NCBI RefSeq assembly: GCF_027622945.1
Contig: NZ_JAPZVQ010000008.1
Coordinates: forward strand, 164,891 to 228,890
Direction of reading: 5' to 3'
DNA from: Glycomyces lechevalierae
GTDB taxonomy: Bacteria; Actinomycetota; Actinomycetes; Mycobacteriales; Micromonosporaceae
Length of the DNA: 64,000 nucleotides
A program made the translations under genes and the position numbers. Within the stretch, counting starts at the first letter, position 1, and every line of letters starts with the position of its first letter. The notes beneath the pieces were generated by a model, which searched no databases, had not been told where the DNA came from, and saw only the letters and a list, made by a program, of their open reading frames with translations. Shown piece after piece: positions 26,391 to 35,229 of this stretch.

Positions 26391-26942
26391 GTGATTGAGG
26401 CGGAACTCAAGGCGCGTGTCAAGGACGTTGCTTCGGTCAAGGACTGGTTGGGCAGGCAAGCCACTCCAGAGGATGCTACTTACCAGGACATCTACTACGA
26501 CAAGGGCGACGAGCTGACCCGCAGCGACCGAGAGCTCCGCATCCGGACCGTCAGTACTGCGAAGGCTCAGCGCTCAGTCCTGACCTACAAGCAGGCACGC
26601 GTCGATGAGGAGAGCGGGTCGAAGCCCGAGCATGAGACCCAGGTCAGCGCCCCGAATGCCGTCGCGAGTTTGCTGCTCGACATCGGGTTCACAGAGTACG
26701 TCCGGCTGACGAAGCACTGCCAGAACTACACGTTCCAGTTCGCCGGCTACGACATTCTTGCCACACTTGTCCATGTACCCGAGCTTGACGGGGCGTTTCT
26801 TGAAGTAGAGACCCTCGTTGGTGACGAACAGTTCGACGCGGCGCTCGAAGCGCTGAAGGGCTTGCTCAGGGAACTGAGGCTTGAAAACGAGCTTGAACCC
26901 GGTACTTATACGGATGCAGTCCTCGAAGCACGGTCACGCTAG
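26391..26942 (+). CDS. CYTH-domain protein
   Basis: 183 aa. It starts MIEAELKAR, the ExExK signature of CYTH proteins, and has TYQDIYYDKGDELTRSDREL, a LRIRT strand, LTYKQARV and FLEVETLV with the alternating charged residues that line the triphosphate tunnel. CYTH enzymes act on triphosphates (adenylate cyclase class IV, thiamine triphosphatase) and bind divalent metals. GTG start with GGGAG 7 nt upstream. It forms a two-gene operon with the XRE regulator. Which substrate it uses is open. Confidence 0.82.
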   Translation: MIEAELKARVKDVASVKDWLGRQATPEDATYQDIYYDKGDELTRSDRELRIRTVSTAKAQRSVLTYKQARVDEESGSKPEHETQVSAPNAVASLLLDIGFTEYVRLTKHCQNYTFQFAGYDILATLVHVPELDGAFLEVETLVGDEQFDAALEALKGLLRELRLENELEPGTYTDAVLEARSR

Positions 26943-27145
26943 ACCTGACGAATGTTCCGCGTCCCAGGGGTCCGCTCCGGCCTCCGGTCAGCAGCGTATC
27001 CCTCGCGGGTCGTCTGGGTCCCAGTTGTTTTCCGGCGCCATCTTGCATGCGGCGTAGTCCCCACGAGGCGACGTTAACGCGGTTGCCGACGCGGCGGCGA
27101 GTGGTTGTGCGGGTCCGGCTGCCCCGCACAACCCCGCACGACAGG

Positions 27146-27297
27146 GTCACCGTGACAGCTTGTGACCGGCGGCGGTTCCACGTGACCGCCTATAAACCCG
27201 GTCCGTTCCGATTCTGTGCTGAGCTGCGGTTTTGGCTGTCACAGCGGAGGCTGTGCGGGTGCTTGTGACAGTCATGTGCTGTCACAAACTGTCACAA
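27146..27297. repeat. TGTCACA / TGTGACA repeat cluster
   Basis: TTGTGACAG (27263-27271) and CTGTCACAA (27279-27287) form a 9-bp inverted repeat with a 7-bp spacer; CTGTCACAA is repeated at 27289-27297, exactly 10 bp on. Further copies occur near 27146-27167 and 27236-27244. Phasing with the helix suggests protein binding: an operator, iterons or a transfer site. Confidence 0.6.
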
Positions 27298-27690
27298 CCC
27301 CTTGACGGAGGCCCCTGACACGAGCGTTCATGGAGGGGGCAGCGAACAGGCGCTGGAGCCGCGGGCAGTGCATGTCGCGGTTGACAACTTGGAGGTACCG
27401 AGCATGGATGTAGTGGTTCGCTTCGCGCGATTTCATTCGACTCCGACTCGCTGATCGGGTGTGTAGTCGGTGAATCGGATTGGCTCGTGAGCCGGTCACC
27501 TTTGTGCTTGTCCATGCGCAATCGTGAGATTTTGCCATAACAATTTGATAAACGAGGGCTTTCGGGGTGCGGAAAACTGGCCTCTGGTTGCCTATACCTA
27601 TGGGGCTAATGTTTCAGGCACCGGACCGGTCGCCCATCGACCCGTACCCGTCCTCAAACGACGGGCGCAGATTCTTCCGGCAGCAGGTTC

Positions 27691-27802
27691 GGTTACCGAT
27701 CTGCCGAGGGCAGGGTCATCGAGGGTTATCGGCTACTGGCGATTCTGGTAACCGGGCTTGAGCTGGAGGGTTACCGGAGTGCTTGACAGTAACCGCAGTA
27801 AC
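27691..27802. repeat. GGTTACCGG repeat cluster
   Basis: Five related copies: GGTTACCGA (27691), GGTTATCGG (27724), GGTAACCGG (27747), GGTTACCGG (27769) and AGTAACCGC (27788), the last followed by AGTAAC. The core GGTTACC/GGTAACC is itself symmetrical. Spacing is about 20 to 33 bp. Confidence 0.6.
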
Positions 27803-28073
27803 GAGCTCAACTGGATGTCCATCAACTTCACAGGTGGTGTGAGTCTCCTACGGCCCGCGGTGCGCTCCGAAGCGTCGGCGGAGTGCCGTTCATTCTTCTC
27901 CTTGACAAGCGGTCTCGAGTGTCCTCGATTGACGTCACTTGTCTCCAGATTTCTCAATTGAATAGCCGATGGCAGTCGCTGGCCTATAGCGGCTGTCGTG
28001 TGGCTAGCTGCCGGTTCTGGATGGCCCGGCGGCTGTCTATCAGTGTGCTCAATCAACGAAAGAGAGGTTCTAC

Positions 28074-30518
28074 ATGCACACGCAATCGAACATTAACATG
28101 CCCGCGCTCATCGAGAGCGGGCCGTGGGGACTGCTCGCCCATTTGGGCCAGACCCCGCAGGTACGAATGGCTGCCGCGGTCCTCGCAGCGGCCCTGACGG
28201 CACTGCTTGCGGTGCAGGTGGTGCGGCGGGTGCTGCACGGCCGTGAGCAGGCCCGCTGGCGGGCCGGTTCACGGTACGTCGAGATCGCAGCGCCCGGCCA
28301 GGTGCCCGAGTCCGGCGGGGAGGTGTTCTGGGACCACCTCGGTTCGATCGCCCGGCCCGCCTGGCGGCGGTACTGGTTCGGCCAGCCGCACCTGTTGTGG
28401 GAGCTGCGCGCCGATCGGCGTCGGCTGACGGTGCGGGTGTGGGTGCCCTCGTGCATCGACACCGCGCTCGTCGAGGGGGCGGTCGAGGCCGCGTGGCCCG
28501 GCGCTTCGACGACGGTGGTCGAGGCCGAGCCGCCGCTGCGGATGCAGCCGCTCGCCAAAGGCGGCAGGCTTGCCTGGGCCCGAGGTCTTGACGTGCCGGT
28601 GGCACCCGGCCCCGCGGGGTTTGATGTGATGCGGTTCCTGCTGCACGACATCGGTGAACTCGACATCGACACGTGCCTGGTGGTGCAGGTCGCGGTCTGT
28701 CCGGCGAGTCGGCGGCAGATGTCGCGGATATCGAAGGCCGCCTGGTCGAACGGTGGGGGCGGGGGCTCCTCGTTCATGAAGAGCCTAGCCAACGAGGCGC
28801 TCGACTTCGTGCATCCAGCCTCGTCACCGGGTTCGGGGTCGACCCGCCCGGCACCGGAGACCGCCTGGGTTTCGCACAAGCGCAAGCTTCTGCAGGACCG
28901 GGTAGCCAAAGGGGCGTTCTGGTCGGCTTCGGCGAGGTGGGCGCTCACCGCACCCGAGAGGCACATGGCCCGACTGAAGGCCACCAACAATCAGGTCAGT
29001 GCCTCGGTCTATTCACTCGCCGGCGCCAACGGGGTCTATCGACGCCGGATTTTCCGGCCTGATCGGCTGGTGAACACCTGGGCGCTCGGTTCGACGGTCA
29101 CGTTGAACACGGCAGAAGTCGCCACGCTGGCGCATCTGCCGTTCGACGAGACGGTGCCGGTGTTGGAGCGGGCCAGGGCGCGCCGGGTGCGCCCGGTCGA
29201 GGCGGTCCGGTCCGGGGGGCGGAACGTCACGCCGCTCGGGCGGGCTGCGCAGGGCGGCCGGAAGATCGGGCTCGCTGCCGCTGATGCTCGTCAGCACGTC
29301 CACATCCTCGGCTCTACAGGTACGGGGAAGTCGACGCTCGAGCAGAACATGATCCTCGCCGAGATCAAGAACGGGAAGGGGATCATGGTGATCGACCCGA
29401 AGGGCGATCTGATCAACGATCTGCTTGACCGGCTCGATCCGGAGACGGTCAAGGGCCGCCTGGTGTTGATCGACCCCTCGGAATCGAACGGGCACGGGTT
29501 CTTCCCGTTGTCGGGGCCGAACAGTGAGATCGCGGTCGATCACATGGTCGGGATCTGCAACAAGCTGTGGGAGCGGCACTGGGGTCCTCGCGCGGACTAC
29601 ATCCTGCGCAACGGGCTGCGGACCGTCCTCGCCGCGAAGTTGGATCTGGTGGACCTGCCCGGGCTGATGATGAAGCCCGATTACTGGCGGGAGGTCGTCA
29701 AGCGCCTTGACCCCGATGATGAGCAGCTGCTCGGGTTCTGGGTCTGGTGGGAGGACATGGATAAGACCAGTCGCTACCAGGCGATCGGGCCGATCCTCTC
29801 GCGTTTCGATGCGCTGTTCGGCAACGAGTTCATGCGCTCGACGTTTGGCAAGCCCGTGAACCCCGTCGACATCGGTGAAGTGCTCGACAACGGCGGGATC
29901 ATCTTTGCGCGCTTGCCGAAGGGCGAGATGCCTGAGTTCTCCGTGCCGCTGATGGGGTCGGTGCTCGTGGCGAAAGCCTGGCAGACGGCCATGCGACGCT
30001 CGGAGCTGCCGGAAGGCAAACGGCCGGATACGGTGCTGTACATCGATGAGGCGCACAACTTCCTCAATCTGCCCTACGCGATTGAGGATCTGCTCGCCGA
30101 GGCCCGCGGGCTGCGCATGGGTCTGGTGCTCGCGCATCAGCATCTCGGTCAGCTCAATCGCGAGCTGGCGGACGGGATCTCGGCGAACGCGCGGAACAAG
30201 GTGTTCTTCAACGCCAGTCCCGAAGACGCTCACCGGCTCCAGCGCCACACGCTGCCCGAGCTGAGCGAGGAGGACCTTGCTCGAATGGGTGCCTGGGAGG
30301 CGGGTTGCCGCTTGATCGTCGACGGGGTGGCGGCTCCGGCGTTCACGCTGCGGACGGATCCGCCGGCGCCGATCGTCGGCAAGGCCGAGCAAATCCGCGC
30401 CCAGGCCACCGGCCGGAAACCGAAGCCGCCAGAGGCGGGGCCGTTCACGAAGATCCTGCGGCAGCGCCTCGCCGAGCAGCGCCGGGCGAACGAGGAGAGG
30501 TTCGGTGAGGCCGCTTGA
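28074..30518 (+). CDS. VirD4/HerA-like transfer ATPase (DUF87-type)
   Basis: 814 aa. One membrane segment near residues 36-56 (AVLAAALTALLAVQVV) anchors the protein. The motor domain has Walker A HILGSTGTGKST (about 410-421), MVIDPKGDLI, and Walker B VLYIDEAHNFLN (about 653), then LAHQHLGQLN and NKVFFNASPEDAHRL. This is the pattern of coupling ATPases that move DNA during conjugation in gram-positive elements, unlike the FtsK-like TraB of many actinomycete elements. GAGAGG lies just before the ATG. First gene of a three-gene overlapping operon. Confidence 0.8.
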   Translation: MHTQSNINMPALIESGPWGLLAHLGQTPQVRMAAAVLAAALTALLAVQVVRRVLHGREQARWRAGSRYVEIAAPGQVPESGGEVFWDHLGSIARPAWRRYWFGQPHLLWELRADRRRLTVRVWVPSCIDTALVEGAVEAAWPGASTTVVEAEPPLRMQPLAKGGRLAWARGLDVPVAPGPAGFDVMRFLLHDIGELDIDTCLVVQVAVCPASRRQMSRISKAAWSNGGGGGSSFMKSLANEALDFVHPASSPGSGSTRPAPETAWVSHKRKLLQDRVAKGAFWSASARWALTAPERHMARLKATNNQVSASVYSLAGANGVYRRRIFRPDRLVNTWALGSTVTLNTAEVATLAHLPFDETVPVLERARARRVRPVEAVRSGGRNVTPLGRAAQGGRKIGLAAADARQHVHILGSTGTGKSTLEQNMILAEIKNGKGIMVIDPKGDLINDLLDRLDPETVKGRLVLIDPSESNGHGFFPLSGPNSEIAVDHMVGICNKLWERHWGPRADYILRNGLRTVLAAKLDLVDLPGLMMKPDYWREVVKRLDPDDEQLLGFWVWWEDMDKTSRYQAIGPILSRFDALFGNEFMRSTFGKPVNPVDIGEVLDNGGIIFARLPKGEMPEFSVPLMGSVLVAKAWQTAMRRSELPEGKRPDTVLYIDEAHNFLNLPYAIEDLLAEARGLRMGLVLAHQHLGQLNRELADGISANARNKVFFNASPEDAHRLQRHTLPELSEEDLARMGAWEAGCRLIVDGVAAPAFTLRTDPPAPIVGKAEQIRAQATGRKPKPPEAGPFTKILRQRLAEQRRANEERFGEAA

Positions 30519-31324
30519 GCGCACAGCGGATACCCGGTCAGGTGACGAAGGACTTCACCGAAGTCCTTGAACGCCTGACCGGGCGGGACATGGGGCTCAT
30601 CGATGCCCTGGCCCGGCATCGCATCCTCACCGCAGCTCAATTGGCCGACCTGTGCTTTCCGTCGGAATGGGCCGCTCGAGTCCGCGCAGTGACGCTCGTC
30701 GAAATGGAAGTGCTCGCCAGGTTCCGCGACGATAACCGGAAGGCGTACCGGTACACGCTCGGCTACTGGGGCGCTGGCGTCCATGCCTGGCGGCGAGGGG
30801 AGCCCGCACCGACGAAAGCGGCGGTTGCGCTCGCGATCCATCAGCTCGCGGTGTCCCGCAAACGCGGGCATCTGGAGGGGGTGAACACGTTCTTCACCCG
30901 CCTGCATGCTGAAGCTCGGCAAGACGGCGGTGTGGTTTTGAGCGAGTGGCTGTGTGAGGACGAGGCTGCCGGGTTCTTCCTTGGGAAGGTTCGGCCTGAC
31001 GGGGCCGGGGTCCTTACTGTGGAAGGCGGTGCGATTCCGTTCTTCTTCGAGTACGACACCGGTACTGAACCGCTCGCCTATCTGGCTGCGAAACTCGACC
31101 GCTACGCCGCGAGGCAGCCTGCTGGCGGACATCGGCACGTTCTGCTGCAAATCGTTCGGCCCGGTCGCGAACGCAATCTCCACGACCAGCTCGCCGGTCG
31201 TCAGTTCCCGTTCCTGATCGCCACCACGAGCATCGGCACCGGACTGCTAGGTGCATGTTGGCGGCTGATCGGCTCCGAACAGCTTGTGAGGCTGAGCGAA
31301 CTCGGGCCGGAGGTGAGGCCATGA
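30515..31324 (+). CDS. Replication-relaxation family protein
   Basis: 269 aa. An N-terminal winged-helix-like part (LIDALARHRILTAAQLADLCFPS) is followed by the family core WLCEDEAAGFF, then FFFEYDTGTEPLAYLAAKLDRY, the acidic nuclease-like strand of the replication-relaxation (PF13814-type) family. These proteins are linked to plasmid transfer, probably at the origin of transfer, though a nicking activity is not proven for all. The TTG start overlaps the stop of the ATPase gene (TTGA), a coupling signal. It probably works with the ATPase in DNA transfer. Confidence 0.75.
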   Translation: MSAQRIPGQVTKDFTEVLERLTGRDMGLIDALARHRILTAAQLADLCFPSEWAARVRAVTLVEMEVLARFRDDNRKAYRYTLGYWGAGVHAWRRGEPAPTKAAVALAIHQLAVSRKRGHLEGVNTFFTRLHAEARQDGGVVLSEWLCEDEAAGFFLGKVRPDGAGVLTVEGGAIPFFFEYDTGTEPLAYLAAKLDRYAARQPAGGHRHVLLQIVRPGRERNLHDQLAGRQFPFLIATTSIGTGLLGACWRLIGSEQLVRLSELGPEVRP

Positions 31325-32280
31325 TCGGCCGAGAATGGGGGCACACCGGGCCCCACACCGCGGGCCACACCGGCCCTGCCGCTGGCCCCCACACCGCCCC
31401 TACGGGCGGCGCGGGGGCGGATGGCGGTGTATCGCCAGGTGGCGGGGAGGTTGTGCGGGGCAGCGTGACTCCGAAACATATATCCCGTGGGGCCGAGGGT
31501 GGCGTCCTCCTGAACGATCTCCGTTCCGGGACGGTCGTCATCACCAGCCCAATTGGGTTCCCAGTTCATGGAGTCAGGTTGCTCGCCAGCCATTTGCGCT
31601 TCATCGAGCGGCTGCAACCGGCTGCTGTGGTTAATATCGGGGGTCTCTACGCGGACCGTTTGATTGGCGAACGGAAGGGCCGTGACGAAGAGGCGCTGCT
31701 GGACGCTGTCGCGCGTGAATACCTGAGTCCGCTGCGAGCGGTGTACTCAGGGCAGGTCGCGATGCCTACGCCGAACAGGAGCGCTCCGATACCTCGTCAA
31801 ACCCGACTGAGCCGAGGTCTGGATTCGTCAACGGCGCTGGCGGAAATGCTCGCTGGCTTCGAGGTGACGATGCTTCCCAGCTATGTTGAGCTGGTTCCGG
31901 GTTGGGTGATCGCCTGTGCGGTACCCGGGGTTCGACGCCGATCGACCGTCGGGGTGACGGCGCTGGCCGAGGCGCGGAAACTCGGAGTCAACGTGGTTTG
32001 CGGGTGTTCAGGGTTCCTCGGGATCGCTTCCGAAACGCGTGGCCCGAGCGAGCGGAGGCAGACCCTTCACGCCGTGGAGGTCGGTCATTTGAGGGTGCCG
32101 AGTCACCGCGCCGAACTCCGAAAGCCTGCCTTCGGGCGAGGGCCGGGGTTCGTGGTGTTGGAGATCGAGGACGGGGTAGTCAAGCCCGTCCTCATCCCCA
32201 TGAAGCCGAACGGCGCGTTCACCTATGGAGGCGAACTGTTCGGCTTACCTGCGTCGGTGCCCGTTGGACTTCAGCAGTGA
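31321..32280 (+). CDS. Degenerate metallophosphoesterase-like protein
   Basis: 319 aa. The ~45-residue N-terminus is low-complexity (G, T, P, H). The rest follows the outline of phage and element metallophosphoesterases (VVITSPIGFPVHGVRLLASH, LRFIERLQPAAVVNIGGLY, TALAEARKLGVNVVCGCSGF, GFVVLEIEDGVVKPVLIP), but the metal ligands look lost: the DxH site reads SPIG, the GD site reads GG and the GHTH site reads GCSG. If the relationship is right, it is a non-catalytic relative. The ATG overlaps the previous stop (ATGA). Its last 36 bp overlap the convergent recombinase gene. Confidence 0.55.
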   Translation: MIGREWGHTGPHTAGHTGPAAGPHTAPTGGAGADGGVSPGGGEVVRGSVTPKHISRGAEGGVLLNDLRSGTVVITSPIGFPVHGVRLLASHLRFIERLQPAAVVNIGGLYADRLIGERKGRDEEALLDAVAREYLSPLRAVYSGQVAMPTPNRSAPIPRQTRLSRGLDSSTALAEMLAGFEVTMLPSYVELVPGWVIACAVPGVRRRSTVGVTALAEARKLGVNVVCGCSGFLGIASETRGPSERRQTLHAVEVGHLRVPSHRAELRKPAFGRGPGFVVLEIEDGVVKPVLIPMKPNGAFTYGGELFGLPASVPVGLQQ

Positions 32281-33864
32281 GGCGACCGGCGCGCCCGACT
32301 CGCGGTCATACGGGATGCCGTCGCGCAGTTCGATCTCCGGACGGTAGTCGATCGTGCGGAGTTCGAGTCGGCGTTCGATGTTCTCGGGCATGTGGAAGTG
32401 CAGCACGGGAGCAGCGGGAGTGCCTGCGCAGTAGAGCGTGAAGCCGCCCTTGCGTAGCAGCTCGCCCTTGGCGTCCCAGTCGGGCTGCGACTCCCACTTC
32501 TCGCGGTAGGTGATGCCGGTTCCAGTCTCCTGCCAGGAAGACGGGACTACCGGCATTGCCTTGAGCGTTTCGAGGTTCCTCGCGTGCCGCTCCAGGGACT
32601 GGGTCAGTGCCGTGACCGCGGTGGCGGATTCGGCGCTGGCGATGGCCTGGGTCAAGTTGTCCACGGCACCTTGAAGTTCGGTCACCTCGGAGGTCCGGTC
32701 ACGGCCGGGGATGAAGGCCCGGTTCATGATCTCGAGGTCGCCGACCGTTTCGAGGAAGTAGCTCTCCAGGGAGTCCATGAGGAACTGCCGGTCCCAAGAG
32801 ACGCGGTGCTCGCACATCTGGTCAGAGAACCGCGCCGCGCAGAGGTAGTAGTGGTATTCGCGACGCGTGCCGTTGGCGAGCTTGCGGCTTGACGAGTTCG
32901 AGTACAGCGGAAGCCCGCAGATGCAGAAGACGAGACCGGCCAGGGCCGTCGGTTCGTGGAAGGGCCGACGGCCTGAACCCTTGAGCTTCGCCAGCGCCTC
33001 CTGAAGCCGGTCGAACTCGGCTCGGGTAAGGATCGGCTCAGCGCGTTGCACCGGGAGGCCGTCCTTGCGGACGATGTTGCCCTTGTGGGTCGCGTAGCCC
33101 ATCAGCGTCGGACTGATCAGCACCGTCTTGAGGATCGTAGGCTGCCAGCGCACGCCACGCGGCTTGGTATTCGCCTCCTCCTTGTTGGCCTTGGCATTTT
33201 CCGACTTCTGGTAGTCGGTCGCGGTGAGGACGCCCCGGGCGTTCCAGTCGGCGCAGATTCGGCTCAAGCTCGACCCGAGGTCGGTGATGCGTTCGTACGC
33301 CTCGCGAACGAGTCCGGCGGTGTACGGGTCTTTGACGAGTCGGAGTCGCTTGGACCCGTTGAACTGGAACGCCTCGGTCCTGTAGCCGAAGGGCCAGACG
33401 CCGCCACTCCAGAGGTTGACCTCGCGGTAGTAGGCGGTCTGCTTGAGCTTCTTCTCCTGAACGGTCTTGCGGTACTTCGCCGCCTGCGTTGCCTTGATAC
33501 CCGCGATCATGCGCCCGTCCTCTGTCGTGAGGTCGAGCGAGGGATCGTCGAGGACGATCACGGACTTGTCGTTCTTGAGCACCCAGCCGACGAACTGCCA
33601 CCAGTGCATGTCGTCGCGGGTGATGCGGTCCTGGGTGGTGACCATCAGGGCGTCCCACTCGTGGACCCTCGGCTCGGTCAGCCACTCACCGAGCGACGGG
33701 CGTTCATCGAGGTTGATCGCGCCTGAGACAGTTGCGTCTTCGACCATGTGCACGAGTTCGTGCCCGCCGAGTGCGATGGCCTCCCGGAGTTCGATGTCCT
33801 GGCGCTCCAGTGCGCTGGACGATTCGGTGTCCCTGCTGATGCGCTTGACAGGAAGGACTTTCAT
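32245..33864 (-). CDS. Large serine recombinase (site-specific integrase)
   Basis: 539 aa. The N-terminal resolvase domain (1-150) has VKRISRDTESSSALERQ with the catalytic serine near position 10, VEDATVSG and TQDRITRDDMHWW. The recombinase domain follows (SGGVWPFGYR, GYATHKGNIVRKDGLPV), then a zinc ribbon (CICGLPLYS ... YYLCAARFSDQMCEHR) and a coiled-coil stretch near 400-450. Such enzymes integrate and excise elements between short attB and attP sites. The gene starts 69 bp from the right core repeat, so it is the best candidate for the enzyme that inserted the element into nucS. Confidence 0.92.
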   Translation of the reverse strand: MKVLPVKRISRDTESSSALERQDIELREAIALGGHELVHMVEDATVSGAINLDERPSLGEWLTEPRVHEWDALMVTTQDRITRDDMHWWQFVGWVLKNDKSVIVLDDPSLDLTTEDGRMIAGIKATQAAKYRKTVQEKKLKQTAYYREVNLWSGGVWPFGYRTEAFQFNGSKRLRLVKDPYTAGLVREAYERITDLGSSLSRICADWNARGVLTATDYQKSENAKANKEEANTKPRGVRWQPTILKTVLISPTLMGYATHKGNIVRKDGLPVQRAEPILTRAEFDRLQEALAKLKGSGRRPFHEPTALAGLVFCICGLPLYSNSSSRKLANGTRREYHYYLCAARFSDQMCEHRVSWDRQFLMDSLESYFLETVGDLEIMNRAFIPGRDRTSEVTELQGAVDNLTQAIASAESATAVTALTQSLERHARNLETLKAMPVVPSSWQETGTGITYREKWESQPDWDAKGELLRKGGFTLYCAGTPAAPVLHFHMPENIERRLELRTIDYRPEIELRDGIPYDRESGAPVASLLKSNGHRRR

Positions 33865-33932
33865 GTCGCCATTCTCCCCTCAAAACGGACAGGGAGCGGC
33901 TAAACCGGCGGTTTGGAAGATCAGAGGACCGT

Positions 33933-34031
33933 CCCATCCGCTTTCCAAATGATCAGCCGTGTCGCCATGGGCAAATGGGCGGCCAGCCGCCCCGTGTAAT
34001 CGACCTGGCACCGTGCCACCAACAAACGCAT
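33933..34031 (-). pseudogene. nucS: Displaced original 5' end of nucS at the right junction
   Basis: A 5' fragment opening [20 protein letters not shown] and ending ...KADGTVL before a stop, with ATG at 34031 and a TAGGGT box 7 nt upstream. It differs from the functional copy at three residues (A for S, I for L, T for S) and by about 12-15% at the DNA level. Its GC-rich form and host flank suggest it is the chromosomal start, cut off by the insertion. It still has a promoter but encodes only a stub. Confidence 0.85.
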
Positions 34032-34117
34032 GGCAAGCACCCTACCCGCGGCCGCGGATCGGTCGGGCATGCCCGCGCCCGCTGAGATTCGTGCCCGGTG
34101 GCGGAGGACCAGGGCCG

Positions 34118-34900
34118 TCAGGGGTTGGGTGATGTCGGGTGGGTGTGGAGGGCGAAGCCGGTGGTGCCGGGGTGTTCGAGGCCGGGGGCGAGTTCGGAGG
34201 CGCCGGGGTGGGTGACCGCGGTGTAGTCGGCGCTGGATTCGGAGCGGTAGGGGATGGGCTCGGTGGTGAAGGCGGTTTCGAGGCGTTCTTGGAAGTGGGC
34301 GGTGATGCGCCGGTAGTCGGTGTCGGTGAGGTGGACGGCACTGTGTTCGACGAAGGGCGGGAGGACGTCGAAGCCGGTGAAGTGGAGGAGGCCGTGGTTG
34401 AGGGGGAAGAGGAGGTCGTCGATGGGGCCGTTGACGCCGCGGGGGGTGTAGTGGCCGGCGCGGCCGCCGGTGAGGGTGGCGAGCATGGCGCGCTTGCCGG
34501 CGAGGGGGCCTTCGCTGCCGTAGCGGCCGAGGCCGGCGCCGTAGGCGAAGTTGTAGGTGAAGACGCGGTCGATCCAGCCTTTGAGGATGGCGGGGACGGT
34601 GAACCACCAGAGAGGGAAGAGCAGGATGACGAGGTCGGCGTCGCGGAGCTTCTGCTGTTCGGCGCGGATCTCGGGGCTGAGGCGGCCGGTCTCGGTGGCG
34701 GTGCCGGAGGCGTGCATGAAGTCGGGGCCGGTGATGCCGTCGAAGTCGGTGAAGTCGGCGGCCGACTGCCATTTCATGGCGTAGAGGTCGGAGACGACGA
34801 CCGTGTGGCCTTGGGACGCAAGGGTGGTGACGGCGAGGTCCTTGAGCGCGGCGGTCAGGGAGCGCTCGTCGGGGTGGGCGTGGACGATGAGTACGTTCAT
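34118..34900 (-). CDS. NAD(P)H dehydrogenase (quinone)-like flavodoxin-fold protein
   Basis: 260 aa. It starts [19 protein letters not shown], with the flavin phosphate-binding loop, then [25 protein letters not shown] and [16 protein letters not shown], as in the NQO1/KefF/YwrO family. These cytosolic flavoproteins reduce quinones or similar electrophiles with NAD(P)H. The start at 34900 matches the family N-terminus. It is the first chromosomal gene beyond the element. The gap to 35230 holds a short coding-like stretch of unclear origin that I do not call as a gene. Confidence 0.85.
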   Translation of the reverse strand: MNVLIVHAHPDERSLTAALKDLAVTTLASQGHTVVVSDLYAMKWQSAADFTDFDGITGPDFMHASGTATETGRLSPEIRAEQQKLRDADLVILLFPLWWFTVPAILKGWIDRVFTYNFAYGAGLGRYGSEGPLAGKRAMLATLTGGRAGHYTPRGVNGPIDDLLFPLNHGLLHFTGFDVLPPFVEHSAVHLTDTDYRRITAHFQERLETAFTTEPIPYRSESSADYTAVTHPGASELAPGLEHPGTTGFALHTHPTSPNP

Positions 34901-35216
34901 GTCAGCAAGCTTGGGCTGGATTCGCGGGACCGGCCAGAGTCCCTTTGACCGCTGGACCGCCGGTCCTGGGTCTACCGGGGCCACCTTCGCCAGCGCACGG
35001 CCGTGGCCGCGATCGAGGCGGCGTTCCTGGAGTTGGATTTCGAGGTCGAGTGGACGCCCGGGAGGATCGCCGAAGTCGAGGAGACGGTGCGGCGCGGAGG
35101 CCGAAGCCGGGGACTGAGGTCCTTCGGTTCGGGGAGACGGCGGGAATCGGCAGGGCTGCAACGCGCTGCGAGCATGTGATCGACCCCACCCATTGAATCG
35201 GTTCGATTCCACCCCA

Positions 35217-35229
35217 TAGACTCACCCGC
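35217..35229 (+). promoter_or_regulatory. Leaderless promoter of the Hsp70-like gene
   Basis: TAGACT (35217-35222) lies 7 nt before the ATG at 35230, with no ribosome binding site. Confidence 0.45.

Larger units (their letters stand above)
26943..28073. other. 1.1-kb non-coding, repeat-rich region ahead of the transfer genes
   Basis: No convincing gene. It holds two clusters of short repeats (27146-27297 and 27691-27802, listed separately), several TTGACA boxes (27783, 27902) without a clear -10, and AT-richer stretches. Its place upstream of the transfer operon suits an origin of transfer, a replication origin or the control region of the element. Confidence 0.5.
12880..33947. mobile_element. 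Composite integrated element in the 5' end of nucS
   Basis: The borders are set by three copies of a 15-bp core, CCC[G/A]TCCGCTTTCCA, at 12880-12894, 16437-16451 and 33933-33947. Each is followed rightwards by the 5' end of nucS on the minus strand. The serine recombinase gene starts 69 bp from the right core, the usual place for an integrase. Contents include a transfer ATPase, a replication-relaxation protein, an XRE regulator and an AT-richer island. I see no recognisable Rep or primase, so it may be an integrative conjugative or mobilizable element whose replication gene is unrecognised. It divides at 16,437 into a 3.5-kb left unit and a 17.5-kb right unit. Confidence 0.8.

Noticed and set aside
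28074..30518. FtsK-like TraB of classical actinomycete integrative elements
   Set aside because: Walker motifs and the surrounding segments fit VirD4/HerA-type (DUF87) ATPases better, and a replication-relaxation protein follows rather than the typical Tra/Spd set.
12880..33947. tRNA gene as the integration site
   Set aside because: No cloverleaf is visible at either junction; the repeats are clearly the 5' end of nucS.
34945..35196. Small gene between the NAD(P)H oxidoreductase and the Hsp70-like gene
   Set aside because: A coding-like stretch is present in one frame but has no start signal or recognised family; it may be a remnant.
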